A stretch of 26,000 nucleotides of DNA from Mesostigma viride (taxonomy: Eukaryota; Streptophyta; Mesostigmatophyceae; Mesostigmatales; Mesostigmataceae). The notes under the pieces are model-generated. The model searched no databases. It was not told the DNA's origin and was given only the letters and a program-made list of their open reading frames with translations. The DNA is taken from the NCBI GenBank assembly GCA_009746045.1, contig RPFO01000034.1, positions 197,501-223,500 on the forward strand, in the 5' to 3' direction. The position numbers and the translations under genes were made by a program. The number at the start of each line of letters is the position of its first letter. Within the stretch, counting starts at the first letter, position 1. Shown piece after piece: positions 11,601 through 20,775 of this stretch.

Positions 11601-14600
11601 TTTTGCGTGCGAAGAAGCTCGAAGAAGAATTATAGCCTTACGCTGCTGCAAGTAATGGGTCCATTGATTCCGTGCAAGAGGCTTGAAAAAGTTTTGCTAT
11701 GGTTCACAGCACGTTTACTGCGGGAGGCGGCGATTCTCAAAGCAGCCTAATTACGAGCAAAACGTCTGGCAATCAAATACATCCGTCACTCAAAAAAAGT
11801 TGGTGTTACACACATTGAGAAGACTAGCATAGTAAAATATCATCCGTCGGTAGCTTTCGCATGACCAGGTGACCTGATGGTTACATGGAAGAAGTGGTTG
11901 TGCAATGGTTGGCTCGCGTGCATGCAGCTGATTTGTTACTAGTGTAAGTGGCGAGCCTGTTTTGCAAGACATGAAATCACCCACTCTTTATCCCTTATAG
12001 GTTCCCAGCTGCATTGGCTTCAAGTCCTTCAGACTTCCCCACATTGTGTTCTGACATTGTTTTCGTTTGGGAGATATTTAAAAACTTTTAGTACATAGTT
12101 ACAAAGATTTCAACAGTAACACTGATAAGTGACTATAGGCTGCCGGTGTCAGGACCTCCCATGATGATCTCACCATCGAGATCGCGTGCCAGGGAAATCA
12201 CGCTCGCCATCCCTCAAGCCCGCTGCCGCCTTGTGGTGAATTTCGGCAGCACGTGGCGCAGTTGATAAAAATTCGAACCGCGTGCTCGTGCGGTCAAAGC
12301 ACGGGCACCCCCGCGGCGTGACTTCTGGGACGCCAGGGTCCCCGCACACCGGGTAGCCTTCCTCGCGGCACAGCGCACGCATAATGTCGGCATCCGTGAC
12401 CTGCACGTGGGAGTCACATGCCACGTTCAAATGTTCATCATGAAGCAGCAGGCATTGCAGCAGGTACCATGCATAAAGAGTAACAGGCCCTTAAAGGCAG
12501 CGACATACTGGCAAAGGGAAAACTCATCAAGCCCTAACGCAGTGGCAGCTGGCCTCTTCAAACCCTGACGAGCATTCATGCAGCTGGATTTTAACTACAA
12601 AGTTTTACAGGGGATGATGGGACCGTATTGCAGCGCACCTTGCACTACAAGCTAGGCCATGGATGATTGGCCTACCTCTCCGTTGGACAACAGCCGCACA
12701 CTCGGTGCCAGGTCTGACGTCAGCGCCTCGCCAACCTGTAGCTCGTATGCAGCCAGGGCCACCGCAGCGTACGCCTCCGAATAATGCGTCTGGTCCACCA
12801 CGGTGATGGGTTTCCCCTCACGGATATCCTCCAGGAGTTCCGACGATGATTCAAAAACAGCCATGTGGGCCGTTCTCAACCGGCCACGCGCCCCACGGGC
12901 ATCGTTGAATAGCTGATACAGGGGCGCATCCGGCAAAACTAATGCTGTAAGATTCTCTGCCACTGTGCCAGCTGCGATATCCGATGACAGCTCCTCCAAG
13001 GCCGCGACAAGTGGCCACACTAAGCGGACGTAGAAGTGCGTCACGCCAGTGAGCCCTGACGCCTGGAAATGCGTCGCCAACGCCTCACACCGCTGCTGGA
13101 AGGCCACGTTTTGGTTGTTAGTGTAGATGCAATCAACGCGCCGGATGCCAACGGATATAAGCCGCTCGGCTAGTTGGCTCGCCGTGGCCTCCGTGGTCTG
13201 CCCTACATGGCGCAGGGCAGAAGGGGCGGCGGCGTTGCTATTACCATTCGATGACCTCCGTGCTGCCGCTGCTTGCGCCGCACGTTGCTGTACCAGGCCC
13301 AGCAAGGGTGCCGACGTGCTGCCCACGATGTAGACCGGGATACCTCGCAATATGGCCTCGACCAGCGCTTCCTTGTACTGGACATATAGCATAAACCAAC
13401 AATAATGGTAACCCAATCCATAAGGAAAAAACATTGCAGAAAGATGCATAGATAAGTTAAAATAAATAGCGCATGCACCGACGATCAGCATACATTAGCT
13501 TTAGAACAAAGCTCCTATCTTAATATGTACGTCAGCAGCTGAATGGGTACAGGACGATGGTAACTCCCTGCCATGGATAATGTTACTGCCATAATGAGTT
13601 GATGCAAGGATCCCATAATAAGCAGGAGATAGTGCGCCACATGGCATTGTCGAGAGCGTCAATAATATACTGTGACAGCTTACATATGTATAAATACATT
13701 CGTGGATACATTCGTATTACAATTGATTACGCAGTTCCTAGCGATGTGCCCATGGAGTGCCTGAAACGTTGACATGTACAGATTGTGAGTGACATGCCTC
13801 ACTTCCATGCGCAGTACGCAGTAAATTGTGAGCATGACGCCACAACTGAATGTCCCTGTCTAAGCGTTGATGGTAGCAATCATCCTGCATCCGGTATATG
13901 ATCCAGCCATACGCAGGAAGCGGCATGATATAACCAAGAACTTAAATTATAAATGCAAAAAACATGCAGACATGATTCGCTCATACTACATACTTACCAA
14001 TACCTTTCTGGCTTCTGAATACAGGGATAGTTTATTCTTAGTTTAACACAGAGCGCTAGTGCATAAATTTTCCCGGCATTCTATTGGATAGTGCCATTGA
14101 GGATACATAGGATATTGCCTCAGGATACTGACTACAGTGCAGTTATTCCACTTATATGCATGCATACAAGTAGACCTGATAAGCCCCAATTTCTATTCGA
14201 GACTCCTATTCACGTCCGGGTGCTATCCAATTCCCATCGCCTGTGGCCCACTACCCGTGAGATTCCTTCCGTCCCTTGCTGAGAATTGAAATTGCCAATG
14301 GCTAGTTTATACTATTGGTCCGTGGCTAGTAGTTGACCCCGCCCCGTCGCCGTCGTTGCCATATTTCACTGCACCGGAGTAGTACAGTGCCAGAAAGGCA
14401 GGAAATATCTACACAATTTCCACAAGCTGCTATCAACAATACTTCCGTGCCTGTAACATTTGCATGCAGATGGTAGCCATTTACTTGATTGCAACATAGT
14501 ACTGACCTGGGCAGCGGAAAAAGCACGCTAATTCATCGCAAGCGCAGTTGTTCATGAACATATGACCTACTAATATGGGAGGTCCCATTCACCCACTGTA

Positions 14601-15417
14601 TAGTACATGAGCTGGCGCCGCCAGCTTGTGGGCATAATAACACCCACCATCTCATTATACAAGGTTGCCACGATCCCATCCACTGATTCTTCTCTGACCA
14701 GTGCTTGCAGAAGTTGTGATGCATCATCCGCCTGCAGGAGCAGCAAGTCACCGAGGCGTTAATGAAACACGACGCGTAGGAGACCCCCAATCGTCGTTGT
14801 TAGGATGATGACATTTTTTCGCTGAAAAAGCGGGGTAAAGTCTTTTATCGTGCTGACAACCGCAAGGTGATGTAGCTGTTTATCGCACGGCACTCATTGC
14901 ATGTCTGGCAAATAACTGGAAGTACTTCACTCTGTTAATTACAACCCCGCTTGGAGACACTCCCTGCACATAGCCGCACTGCACACGCTGCCTGGATGCC
15001 CTACAGGAATGCCACGTAACGCTCCCCTTTCAAAGGAAACATAGAAACATAGATACGTGATGGCGTGCACGCGTCGCGTACCGAGAACGGGCGATAAAAA
15101 GACAGCTGCAAGTCCCTGTCTCGAGCAGCCTTGCTAGCACCGCTGAACAGCTGGAATCGGATACCCGAGCTGCTGTCGGAGTTATAAATCTGATCAGATA
15201 CGAAATCGTCATGCCCTACGATGGCAACTTGAGAAGCCCTGCGGTCTGTGCAAGGACAATAACAGGGGCAGATCTCGCATGGACAGGATGCAGCCTCAAT
15301 TTCCCCCGTAACGAACAACAAAGTTGTAACATACTGCAGTAGGCAAAAGTAAACGAGAGAATAAAATGGGTAGTAATCGACCCATCGCGGCATTCCACCC
15401 ATGCCGCTCGGCATCAT
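5602..15417 (-). CDS. Receptor-type class III nucleotide (probably guanylate) cyclase with PBP-like ectodomain, 9 exons
   Basis: This is one spliced gene. Exons in transcript order are 15417-15082, 14731-14648, 13377-12676, 12400-12174, 11366-10481, 9224-8646, 7737-7666, 7162-6147 and 5878-5617 (or on to TAA at 5602). All introns are GT-AG, and every junction keeps phase (0,0,0,2,0,0,0,2). The product is about 1,390 residues: signal/anchor (1-40), Cys-rich spacer (about 42-54), ribose-binding-like PBP domain (about 60-360), a second diverged PBP-like region (about 375-800), an EGF-like Cys cluster, one transmembrane helix, then two cyclase domains (about 930-1140 and 1180-1388). It should sit in the plasma or another surface membrane and make a cyclic nucleotide from NTP inside the cell. 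NxS/T sequons are frequent in the ectodomain. The start is the ATG at 15417; ATGs slightly downstream in the same frame (GMGGMPRW) are alternatives. I cannot name an orthologue. Confidence 0.8.
5617..5878 (-). CDS. Cyclase gene exon 9: end of cyclase domain 2
   Basis: This is 262 nt from acceptor CACCATGCAG. It encodes GLRIKCGFYWGIPTRCLPHG, then AAYFGPLMNRAARIASYAQA GQTL, with the Asn and Arg (N..AAR) that stabilise the transition state in class III cyclases both present. It ends VTFTYVGSRVLK, the usual final strand. AAG is followed by GTAAGA, a good donor, but the frame also reaches TAA four codons later (5602). Confidence 0.8.
6147..7162 (-). CDS. Cyclase gene exon 8: rest of cyclase domain 1 and first half of domain 2
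   Basis: The exon is 1,016 nt, from acceptor CCACGCAG to donor GTTAGT. Domain 1 shows GYECNTEGDAFEVVF (second metal Asp in GDAF), FRGLRVRMGMHRG and RVVDVARAIVNAASQGGQVL. A linker of about 40 residues follows (QRRAPFARLRSRQQLSPSFF). Domain 2 begins CIMFTFVKPSMRLKQ, aligned to the HTDIEGST strand but without its Asp, and continues LRTHRGYECEERNGDFLLAF. A low-complexity acidic insert (AEAEAE) sits between its halves. The final codon is split CG|C (Arg) and completed in exon 9, giving LFR-GLRIKCGFYWG. Confidence 0.85.
7666..7737 (-). CDS. Cyclase gene exon 7: 24-codon catalytic micro-exon
   Basis: The exon is 72 nt between acceptor ATATTGCAG and donor GTAAGC, phase 0 at both ends. It encodes IEGSTQLWEHDPEMM and DHCVQVHHR. 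With the preceding exon it makes HTD-IEGSTQLWE, the strand carrying the first metal-binding Asp of class III cyclases (the Asp is the last codon of exon 6). The frame continues open upstream for a short way, but a stop without an intervening AG shows the exon must begin here. Confidence 0.85.
8646..9224 (-). CDS. Cyclase gene exon 6: EGF-like Cys cluster, transmembrane helix, start of cyclase domain 1
   Basis: The exon has 193 codons. In order: the end of the second ectodomain; a Cys-rich segment (CDYAAGC, DACSGRGWC, GWCVCHKGAKGQFCE) whose last part looks like the end of an EGF-type fold; an acidic DDEEDH; and a strong transmembrane helix (LGLALGIALGISLPLLLLLP, VSYLL) followed by basic residues (ARKRRHD), which puts the C-terminal side in the cytosol. 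It ends AEIIMVHTD before a perfect donor GTGAGT, and the next exon supplies IEGSTQLWE, giving the conserved cyclase start. The acceptor (GCGCAACAG at 9225) is not strong; the next AG 6 nt downstream is also in phase. Confidence 0.75.
10481..11366 (-). CDS. Cyclase gene exon 5: second, diverged PBP-like ectodomain
   Basis: The exon is 886 nt (295 codons after completing Trp), between acceptor TACTCACAG and donor GTGTGT. It contains several NxT/S sequons (NATW, NRT, NNT, NLS, NVS) fitting an extracellular protein. The end of the exon (TKIMSFFCLSSDFQLFAYPD to CLDWQ) with the start of exon 6 (SQLTSYIAYMAAQLEQQTRG) resembles the C-terminal part of the first PBP domain in layout: strand, short helix, then '.wQ..l..Y.A..a'. 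I infer a second PBP-like module that has drifted far. The N-terminal half (FDRDEDMPLQQFLNKYHADG and around) is not recognised. Confidence 0.65.
12174..12400 (-). CDS. Cyclase gene exon 4: linker into second ectodomain
   Basis: The exon is 227 nt, from acceptor CACGTGCAG to donor GTGAGA. It starts VTDADIMRALCREEGYPVCG and continues with a CPCFDR Cys pair, then a charged stretch ending FPGTRSRW. The last codon is split (TG|G) and completed in exon 5. The Cys residues suggest a disulphide-bonded extracellular spacer. No named domain is recognised. Confidence 0.6.
12676..13377 (-). CDS. Cyclase gene exon 3: main body of ribose-binding-like PBP domain
   Basis: The exon has 234 codons. Family landmarks in order: AILRGIPVYIVGS ('Ai..GIPVv..ns'); ATQLAERLISVGIRRVDCIY followed by QQRCEALATHFQASGL (second-lobe start, 'R..Gf..al'); AVFESSSELLEDIREGKPIT and then VDQTHYSEAYAAVALAAYEL ('i..G.i..tv.Q....gy.av..a...l'). 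This is the Peripla_BP_4 / RbsB pattern of sugar-binding proteins, the bacterial type rather than the animal natriuretic-receptor type. A Ser/Ala-rich insert (RRSSNGNSNAAAPSALRH) separates the lobes. The exon ends at GAG before donor GTAGGC. Confidence 0.75.
13378..14647 (-). other. Long second intron of the cyclase gene (1,270 bp)
   Basis: Donor GTGGGT, acceptor TATATGTCCAG. No additional coding exon is needed because exons 2 and 3 join in phase inside a continuous PBP fold. A 62-codon frame at 13738-13926 (minus) has no recognisable content. The other introns run 268-1,256 bp: 14732-15081, 12401-12675, 11367-12173 (AT-rich around 11460-11560), 9225-10480, 7738-8645, 7163-7665 and 5879-6146. 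Confidence 0.55.
14648..14731 (-). CDS. Cyclase gene exon 2: PBP domain segment
   Basis: The exon is 84 nt (28 codons), bounded by acceptor CTCCTGCAG and donor GTGGGT, phase 0 on both sides. It encodes ASQLLQALVREESVDGIVAT, which is the part of ribose-binding-like proteins where a helix leads into the strand 'vDGIiv'. It is too short to stand out as a reading frame and was found by matching the gap between exons 1 and 3. The ending NEM joins directly to YKEALVEAILRGIPVY in exon 3, as expected for the family. Confidence 0.7.
15082..15417 (-). CDS. Cyclase gene exon 1: signal/anchor, Cys-rich spacer, start of PBP domain
   Basis: The 112 codons begin MMPSGMGGMPRWVDYYPF. A hydrophobic run (SLVYFCLLQYVTTLLFVTG) follows that could be a signal peptide or signal anchor, then a Cys/Pro cluster (CPCEICPCYCPC). 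The PBP type I fold appears to begin at QVAIVGHDDF, continuing to IRFQLFSGASKAARDRD, which matches the first strand and first helix (GA..AA) of the family. I place the end at TCG before donor GTACGC because the next exon then joins in phase and in the right place of the fold. The same frame runs on to a stop at 15001-15003, so a later donor (GTGGCA or GTAGGG) is possible. Confidence 0.65.
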
Positions 15418-15561
15418 TGCAAGTGACTAAATGAGTACGTAAAATTACGCCAGCATGCCCCATAAGTGCATCGTCCACAAATATCTCAGCTCCTCCGTCG
15501 GCATCTGTGCTTCGCTATCGTAGCTTATGCGTCGGAGCTTTGCGTATAGGTAGTCGAAGGC

Positions 15562-15576
15562 GCAGCTATGAAGATT
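15562..15576. repeat. LINE target-site duplication, copy at the element's 3' end
   Basis: GCAGCTATGAAGATT, identical to 16490-16504. It is directly followed on the plus strand by TTTT, the complement of the element's short A tail. Confidence 0.85.
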
Positions 15577-16489
15577 TTTTCGGGGAAATGGGTATATTTT
15601 ATTAGCCAATTATGGACCAAAGAGGTGAGAGGGGAAATGAGTATCAGCGAATCCTAATGAAGGTGGGCACACACACGTGTGGCGGTGACAGGTGAAAGGC
15701 TAATAGGGCGCGTTATTAGACCAGGGAAGCCATTGGACCTGAGTAATGTCGCCATGAGGCATACTGGTGAATACCTGATTACGGCCCAGTAGATCATGAA
15801 AAAGCTGGAGCGGGCTGGGCTTGTCGTTATTGGGCCCTGGGTCCCACACCCTGTGTTGTTCCTGAGCTAACAGCCAGTAGCGGCGCATAGCCGCATTCCA
15901 TAGGTATATAAAGCGCCGGACCGACTGACTACGCCGCCGCGGGTATACTCCTCGCGGACCTTAAAGACGGTCTCGTTGCGTATGGTCCATATCGCGTATA
16001 GCATAGTAGTGCGTAGCCATATCCATTCTGCTTGGGAAACTGAAAGCTCGGTCCCTGGTGTGCCAGCAATACCGAAAATGATGGTACGCACGCTGATTGG
16101 GAGAGTGGGTGGCGACTATGCCGTCCATGCGGCCCAGATGTTAATGAGCCACGTCCAAACCCCAGGGAGATTACAATAAAGAAACCTGTGCTCAATGGTT
16201 TCACTAGGGTGCGTGCACAGGCATGATGCATCATGACCAAAACGCTCGTGGAGCGTAGCACAGACCCCTATCGCCCTATGCATCAAAAGGTGTTGTACAT
16301 CAGTGGCCCTGCGGTCCACGAGAGGGTGGTCTACCGCCAGGGTAATCATCTTAACCCAAGTGTAGCCCGGCCAATGTATTCCCCAGCGGGCTCGGCCCGG
16401 ATGGGGCTGATGGTACGTATGCAACAAGATATCATAACCCCAATCTGCGGTGTACTCAAAGATACAGCAGCTATGTACTCAAAGATACA
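15577..16489 (-). mobile_element. 5'-truncated LINE (non-LTR retrotransposon) copy
   Basis: About 0.9 kb with a LINE C-terminal coding remnant on the minus strand, a roughly 120-nt 3' UTR containing AATAAAA, and a short A tail. It is flanked by the 15-bp direct repeat GCAGCTATGAAGATT at 15562-15576 and 16490-16504. Target duplication, A tail and 5' truncation together are the signature of target-primed reverse transcription. It sits about 145 bp upstream of the proposed cyclase start codon and in the same orientation. Confidence 0.85.
15700..16455 (-). pseudogene. LINE ORF2 C-terminal remnant with zf-RVT-type zinc knuckle
   Basis: The frame begins near EYTADWGYDILLHTY and runs through DRRATDVQHLLMHRAIGVCA to CLCTHPSETIEHRFLYCNLP. 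This is the C..C..(E)TieH.f..C knuckle (zf-RVT) that follows the reverse transcriptase/RNase H part of plant and algal L1-like ORF2 proteins. It is interrupted by an in-frame TAG at about 16115 (after WAAWTA) and continues in the same frame (VRTIIFGIAGTPGTE to IWTIRNETVFKVREEYTRGG). A frameshift near 15920 then leads to FIYLWNAAMRRYWLLAQEQ, ending at TAA at 15700. The reverse transcriptase itself is absent, so the copy is dead. Confidence 0.8.
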
Positions 16490-16498
16490 GCAGCTATG
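16453..16498. repeat. 23-bp tandem duplication at the LINE 5' junction
   Basis: A 23-base unit beginning TACTCAAAGATAC and ending GCAGCTATG occurs twice without mismatch (16453-16475 and 16476-16498). Each copy joins 14 bases of LINE 5' end to the first 9 bases of the target duplication, so the duplication spans the insertion junction itself. Confidence 0.9.
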
Positions 16499-16504
16499 AA
16501 GATT
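16490..16504. repeat. LINE target-site duplication, copy at the element's 5' end
   Basis: GCAGCTATGAAGATT, a perfect match to 15562-15576. Sixteen bases further on the (TTG)n array begins, so the LINE inserted next to the array's left flank. Confidence 0.85.
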
Positions 16505-16520
16505 GTCGGCTGCAGTTGCT

Positions 16521-18536
<2,016 letters not shown>

Positions 18537-18563
18537 GTCTTGTTGTTGATTCCCACGCCTTTA

Positions 18564-18585
18564 TAAGGCACGACTCACATGAGGC
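18564..18585 (+). repeat. Left TAA target duplication and 19-bp terminal inverted repeat
   Basis: TAA followed by GGCACGACTCACATGAGGC. After the perfect 19 bp the two ends stay similar (GGTGAACTC... TTTGTGAACTGGG.CGAC) but with small length differences. Confidence 0.9.
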
Positions 18586-18587
18586 TC

Positions 18588-18740
18588 GGTGAACTCCGTC
18601 GGTGAACTCTTTGTGAACTGGGTCGACGGCCTGGTCGCCACCGGCGCTTCACCGGCCCTTCACTTGGAGTTCACGCACTCACATGGGTCGCAACGACGTA
18701 GTGAACTGCTCGCCAGTGAACTCGTTTGTGAACTGGCGGA
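18588..18740. repeat. Left subterminal GTGAAC repeats
   Basis: Seven copies of GTGAAC or its complement, often extended to GTGAACTC, are irregularly spaced. Subterminal repeats of this sort are commonly the binding sites of Harbinger-type transposase or its Myb-like partner; here that is inference. Confidence 0.8.
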
Positions 18741-19042
18741 GGCGCGGGAAGACAGCCCAGATTTGGCGGGAAAGGGCGCAGACGTCAGGCAAGTGCATGG
18801 TGCACCCGGGCATGCTGGCTAATAACATGCACGTCTTGTCCAGCTGTAAACCACTAACTTCTGCACCACTATTTTGATACAGTGCCGCAGAAATATGATA
18901 AAAACGCGCCGGTGACCTGTCGTGCATGTCGCTTTTCCAGCTACCTGTCTGCGTTCGCTTTCTTTGCAAGTTTTTCCAGGTGTTGGTGCCAGTGCTTCTC
19001 TGTCGATATTGTTTCAAAGCCGGTTTGTTTATCGGCTGGGGA

Positions 19043-19440
19043 CGACCCCAGAGCCGCCCGCCGTCACATGCACAAAACATGCCATATCTCGCTGGAGGCG
19101 TTCGTTTATTTACTGGAGAAAATCGGCCCGATCAGCGAGCCGAATCTCCAGACAACGGCGGGCGCGGGCTCCGGTTGGACGTGGTAAGACCCGAGCAAAT
19201 GCTCATTGGTGCATTAGAGTGGCTTTCTCATAGCTGCGACTATGGTACCTTGGAGCGTGCATATGGCATCGCTTCAAACACGTGGTCCAAAAATGGGGAA
19301 CGCCCTGGCATTCTACGAGAACTTGAAGATGCTTTCAACAGCAAACAGCAAGCGTAGGTTCCGGTTGGACGCCTATGGTAACCTGGACTGTGTATACGTC
19401 GTCGCTGCAAACGCAATGCCCTGCCCACCCATACGTGCAT
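19043..19440 (+). pseudogene. Harbinger transposase N-terminal remnant (frameshifted)
   Basis: Three pieces in two frames resemble the DDE_Tnp_4 family. HISLEAFVYLLEKIGPIS (about 19090-19135) matches the 'm....F..L...l.p.l' start. RPEQMLIGALEWLSHSCDYG with TLERAYGIASNTWSK (19189-19290, other frame) matches the helix-turn-helix 'LliaLrwLa.g.syr.l...fgvs.stvsr'. FRLDAYGNLDCVYVVAANAM (about 19360-19420, first frame) may correspond to 'gn..g.iGaIDgthip', with the catalytic Asp replaced. Two compensating frameshifts, near 19180 and 19290, are needed, and the remaining catalytic core is not found. Confidence 0.6.
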
Positions 19441-19464
19441 GTGCACGTGTGGCATGTGCGCATG

Positions 19465-19590
19465 CACACGCACACGCACACGCACACGCACACGCACACG
19501 CACACGCACACGCACACGCACACGCACACGCACACGCACACGCACACGCACACGCACACGCACACGCACACGCACACGCACACGCACACG
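19465..19590. repeat. (CACACG)21 tract
   Basis: Twenty-one perfect hexamers of CACACG, an alternating purine-pyrimidine sequence that could adopt Z-DNA. It follows directly after the transposase remnant inside the Harbinger element. Confidence 0.95.
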
Positions 19591-19611
19591 CATACGTACA
19601 TGCACATCTAG

Positions 19612-19613
<2 letters not shown>

Positions 19614-19661
<48 letters not shown>

Positions 19662-20050
19662 CCTCCCTCCCTCCCCCCGTCCCTCCCTCTCCCTCCCTCC
19701 CTCCCTCCCTCCCTCCCTCCCTCCCTCCCTCCCTCCCTCCCTCCCTCCCTCCCTCCCTCCCTCCCTCCCTCCCTCCCTCCTCCCTCCCTCCCTCCCTCCC
19801 TCCCTCCCTCCCTCCCTCCCTCCCTCCCTCCCTCCCTCCCTCCCTCCCTCCCTCCCTCCCTCCCTCCCTCCTCCTCCTCCCTCCCTCCCTCCCTCCCTCC
19901 CTCCCTCCCTCCCTCCCTCCCTCCCTCCCTCCCTCCCTCCCTCCCTCCCTCCCTCCCTCCCTCCCTCCCTCCCTCCCTCCCTCCCTCCCTCCTCCCTCCC
20001 TCCCTCCCTCCCTCCTCCCTCCCTCCCTCCCTCCCTCCCTCCCTCCCTCC

Positions 20051-20102
<52 letters not shown>
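19614..20102. repeat. (TC)n-(TCCC)n-(TC)n polypyrimidine block
   Basis: A run of TC dinucleotides, then a long TCCC array with occasional TCC units, then TC again. Apart from one G at 19679 the whole block is pyrimidine on the plus strand; 19680-20102 is an unbroken pyrimidine run of 423 bases. Confidence 0.95.
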
Positions 20103-20126
<24 letters not shown>

Positions 20127-20143
20127 ACAACACACGCACAAGT
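20103..20143. repeat. (AC)n tract
   Basis: About fourteen AC units with small interruptions near the end (CAACACACGCACAAG), linking the pyrimidine block to the TCAC array. Confidence 0.9.
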
Positions 20144-20775
20144 TCACTCACTCACTCACTCACTCACTCACTCACTCACTCACTCACTCACTCACACTCA
20201 CTCACTCACTCACTCACTCACTCACTCACTCACTCACTCACTCACTCACTCACTCACTCACTCACTCACTCACTCACTCACTCACTCACTCACTCACTCA
20301 CTCACTCACTCACTCACTCACTCACTCACTCACTCACTCACTCACTCACTCACTCACTCACTCACTCACTCACTCACTCACTCACTCACTCACTCACTCA
20401 CTCACTCACTCACTCACTCACTCACTCACTCACTCACTCACTCACTCACTCACTCACTCACTCACTCACTCACTCACTCACTCACTCACTCACTCACTCA
20501 CTCACTCACTCACTCACTCACTCACTCACTCACTCACTCACTCACTCACTCACTCACTCACTCACTCACTCACTCACTCACTCACTCACTCACTCACTCA
20601 CTCACTCACTCACTCACTCACTCACTCACTCACTCACTCACTCACTCACTCACTCACTCACTCACTCACTCACTCACTCACTCACTCACTCACTCACTCA
20701 CTCACTCACTCACTCACTCACTCACTCACTCACTCACTCACTCACTCACTCACTCACTCACTCACACACACACAC
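20144..20775. repeat. (TCAC)155 array with short (AC)n end
   Basis: About 155 tetranucleotide units with one 2-bp phase slip at about 20195, ending in a short AC run. The array opens with AGTTCACTCAC, so it may have grown out of one of the element's own GTTCAC subterminal words. Confidence 0.95.

Noticed and set aside
13738-13926. Additional cyclase exon in intron 2
   Set aside because: It would break the continuous PBP fold formed by exons 2 and 3, and it has no recognisable sequence.
19241-19420. Internal duplication in the transposase remnant (TATGGTA..CTGGA words about 134 bp apart)
   Set aside because: The similarity is short and partial, the offset is not a multiple of three, and family position explains the second copy better.
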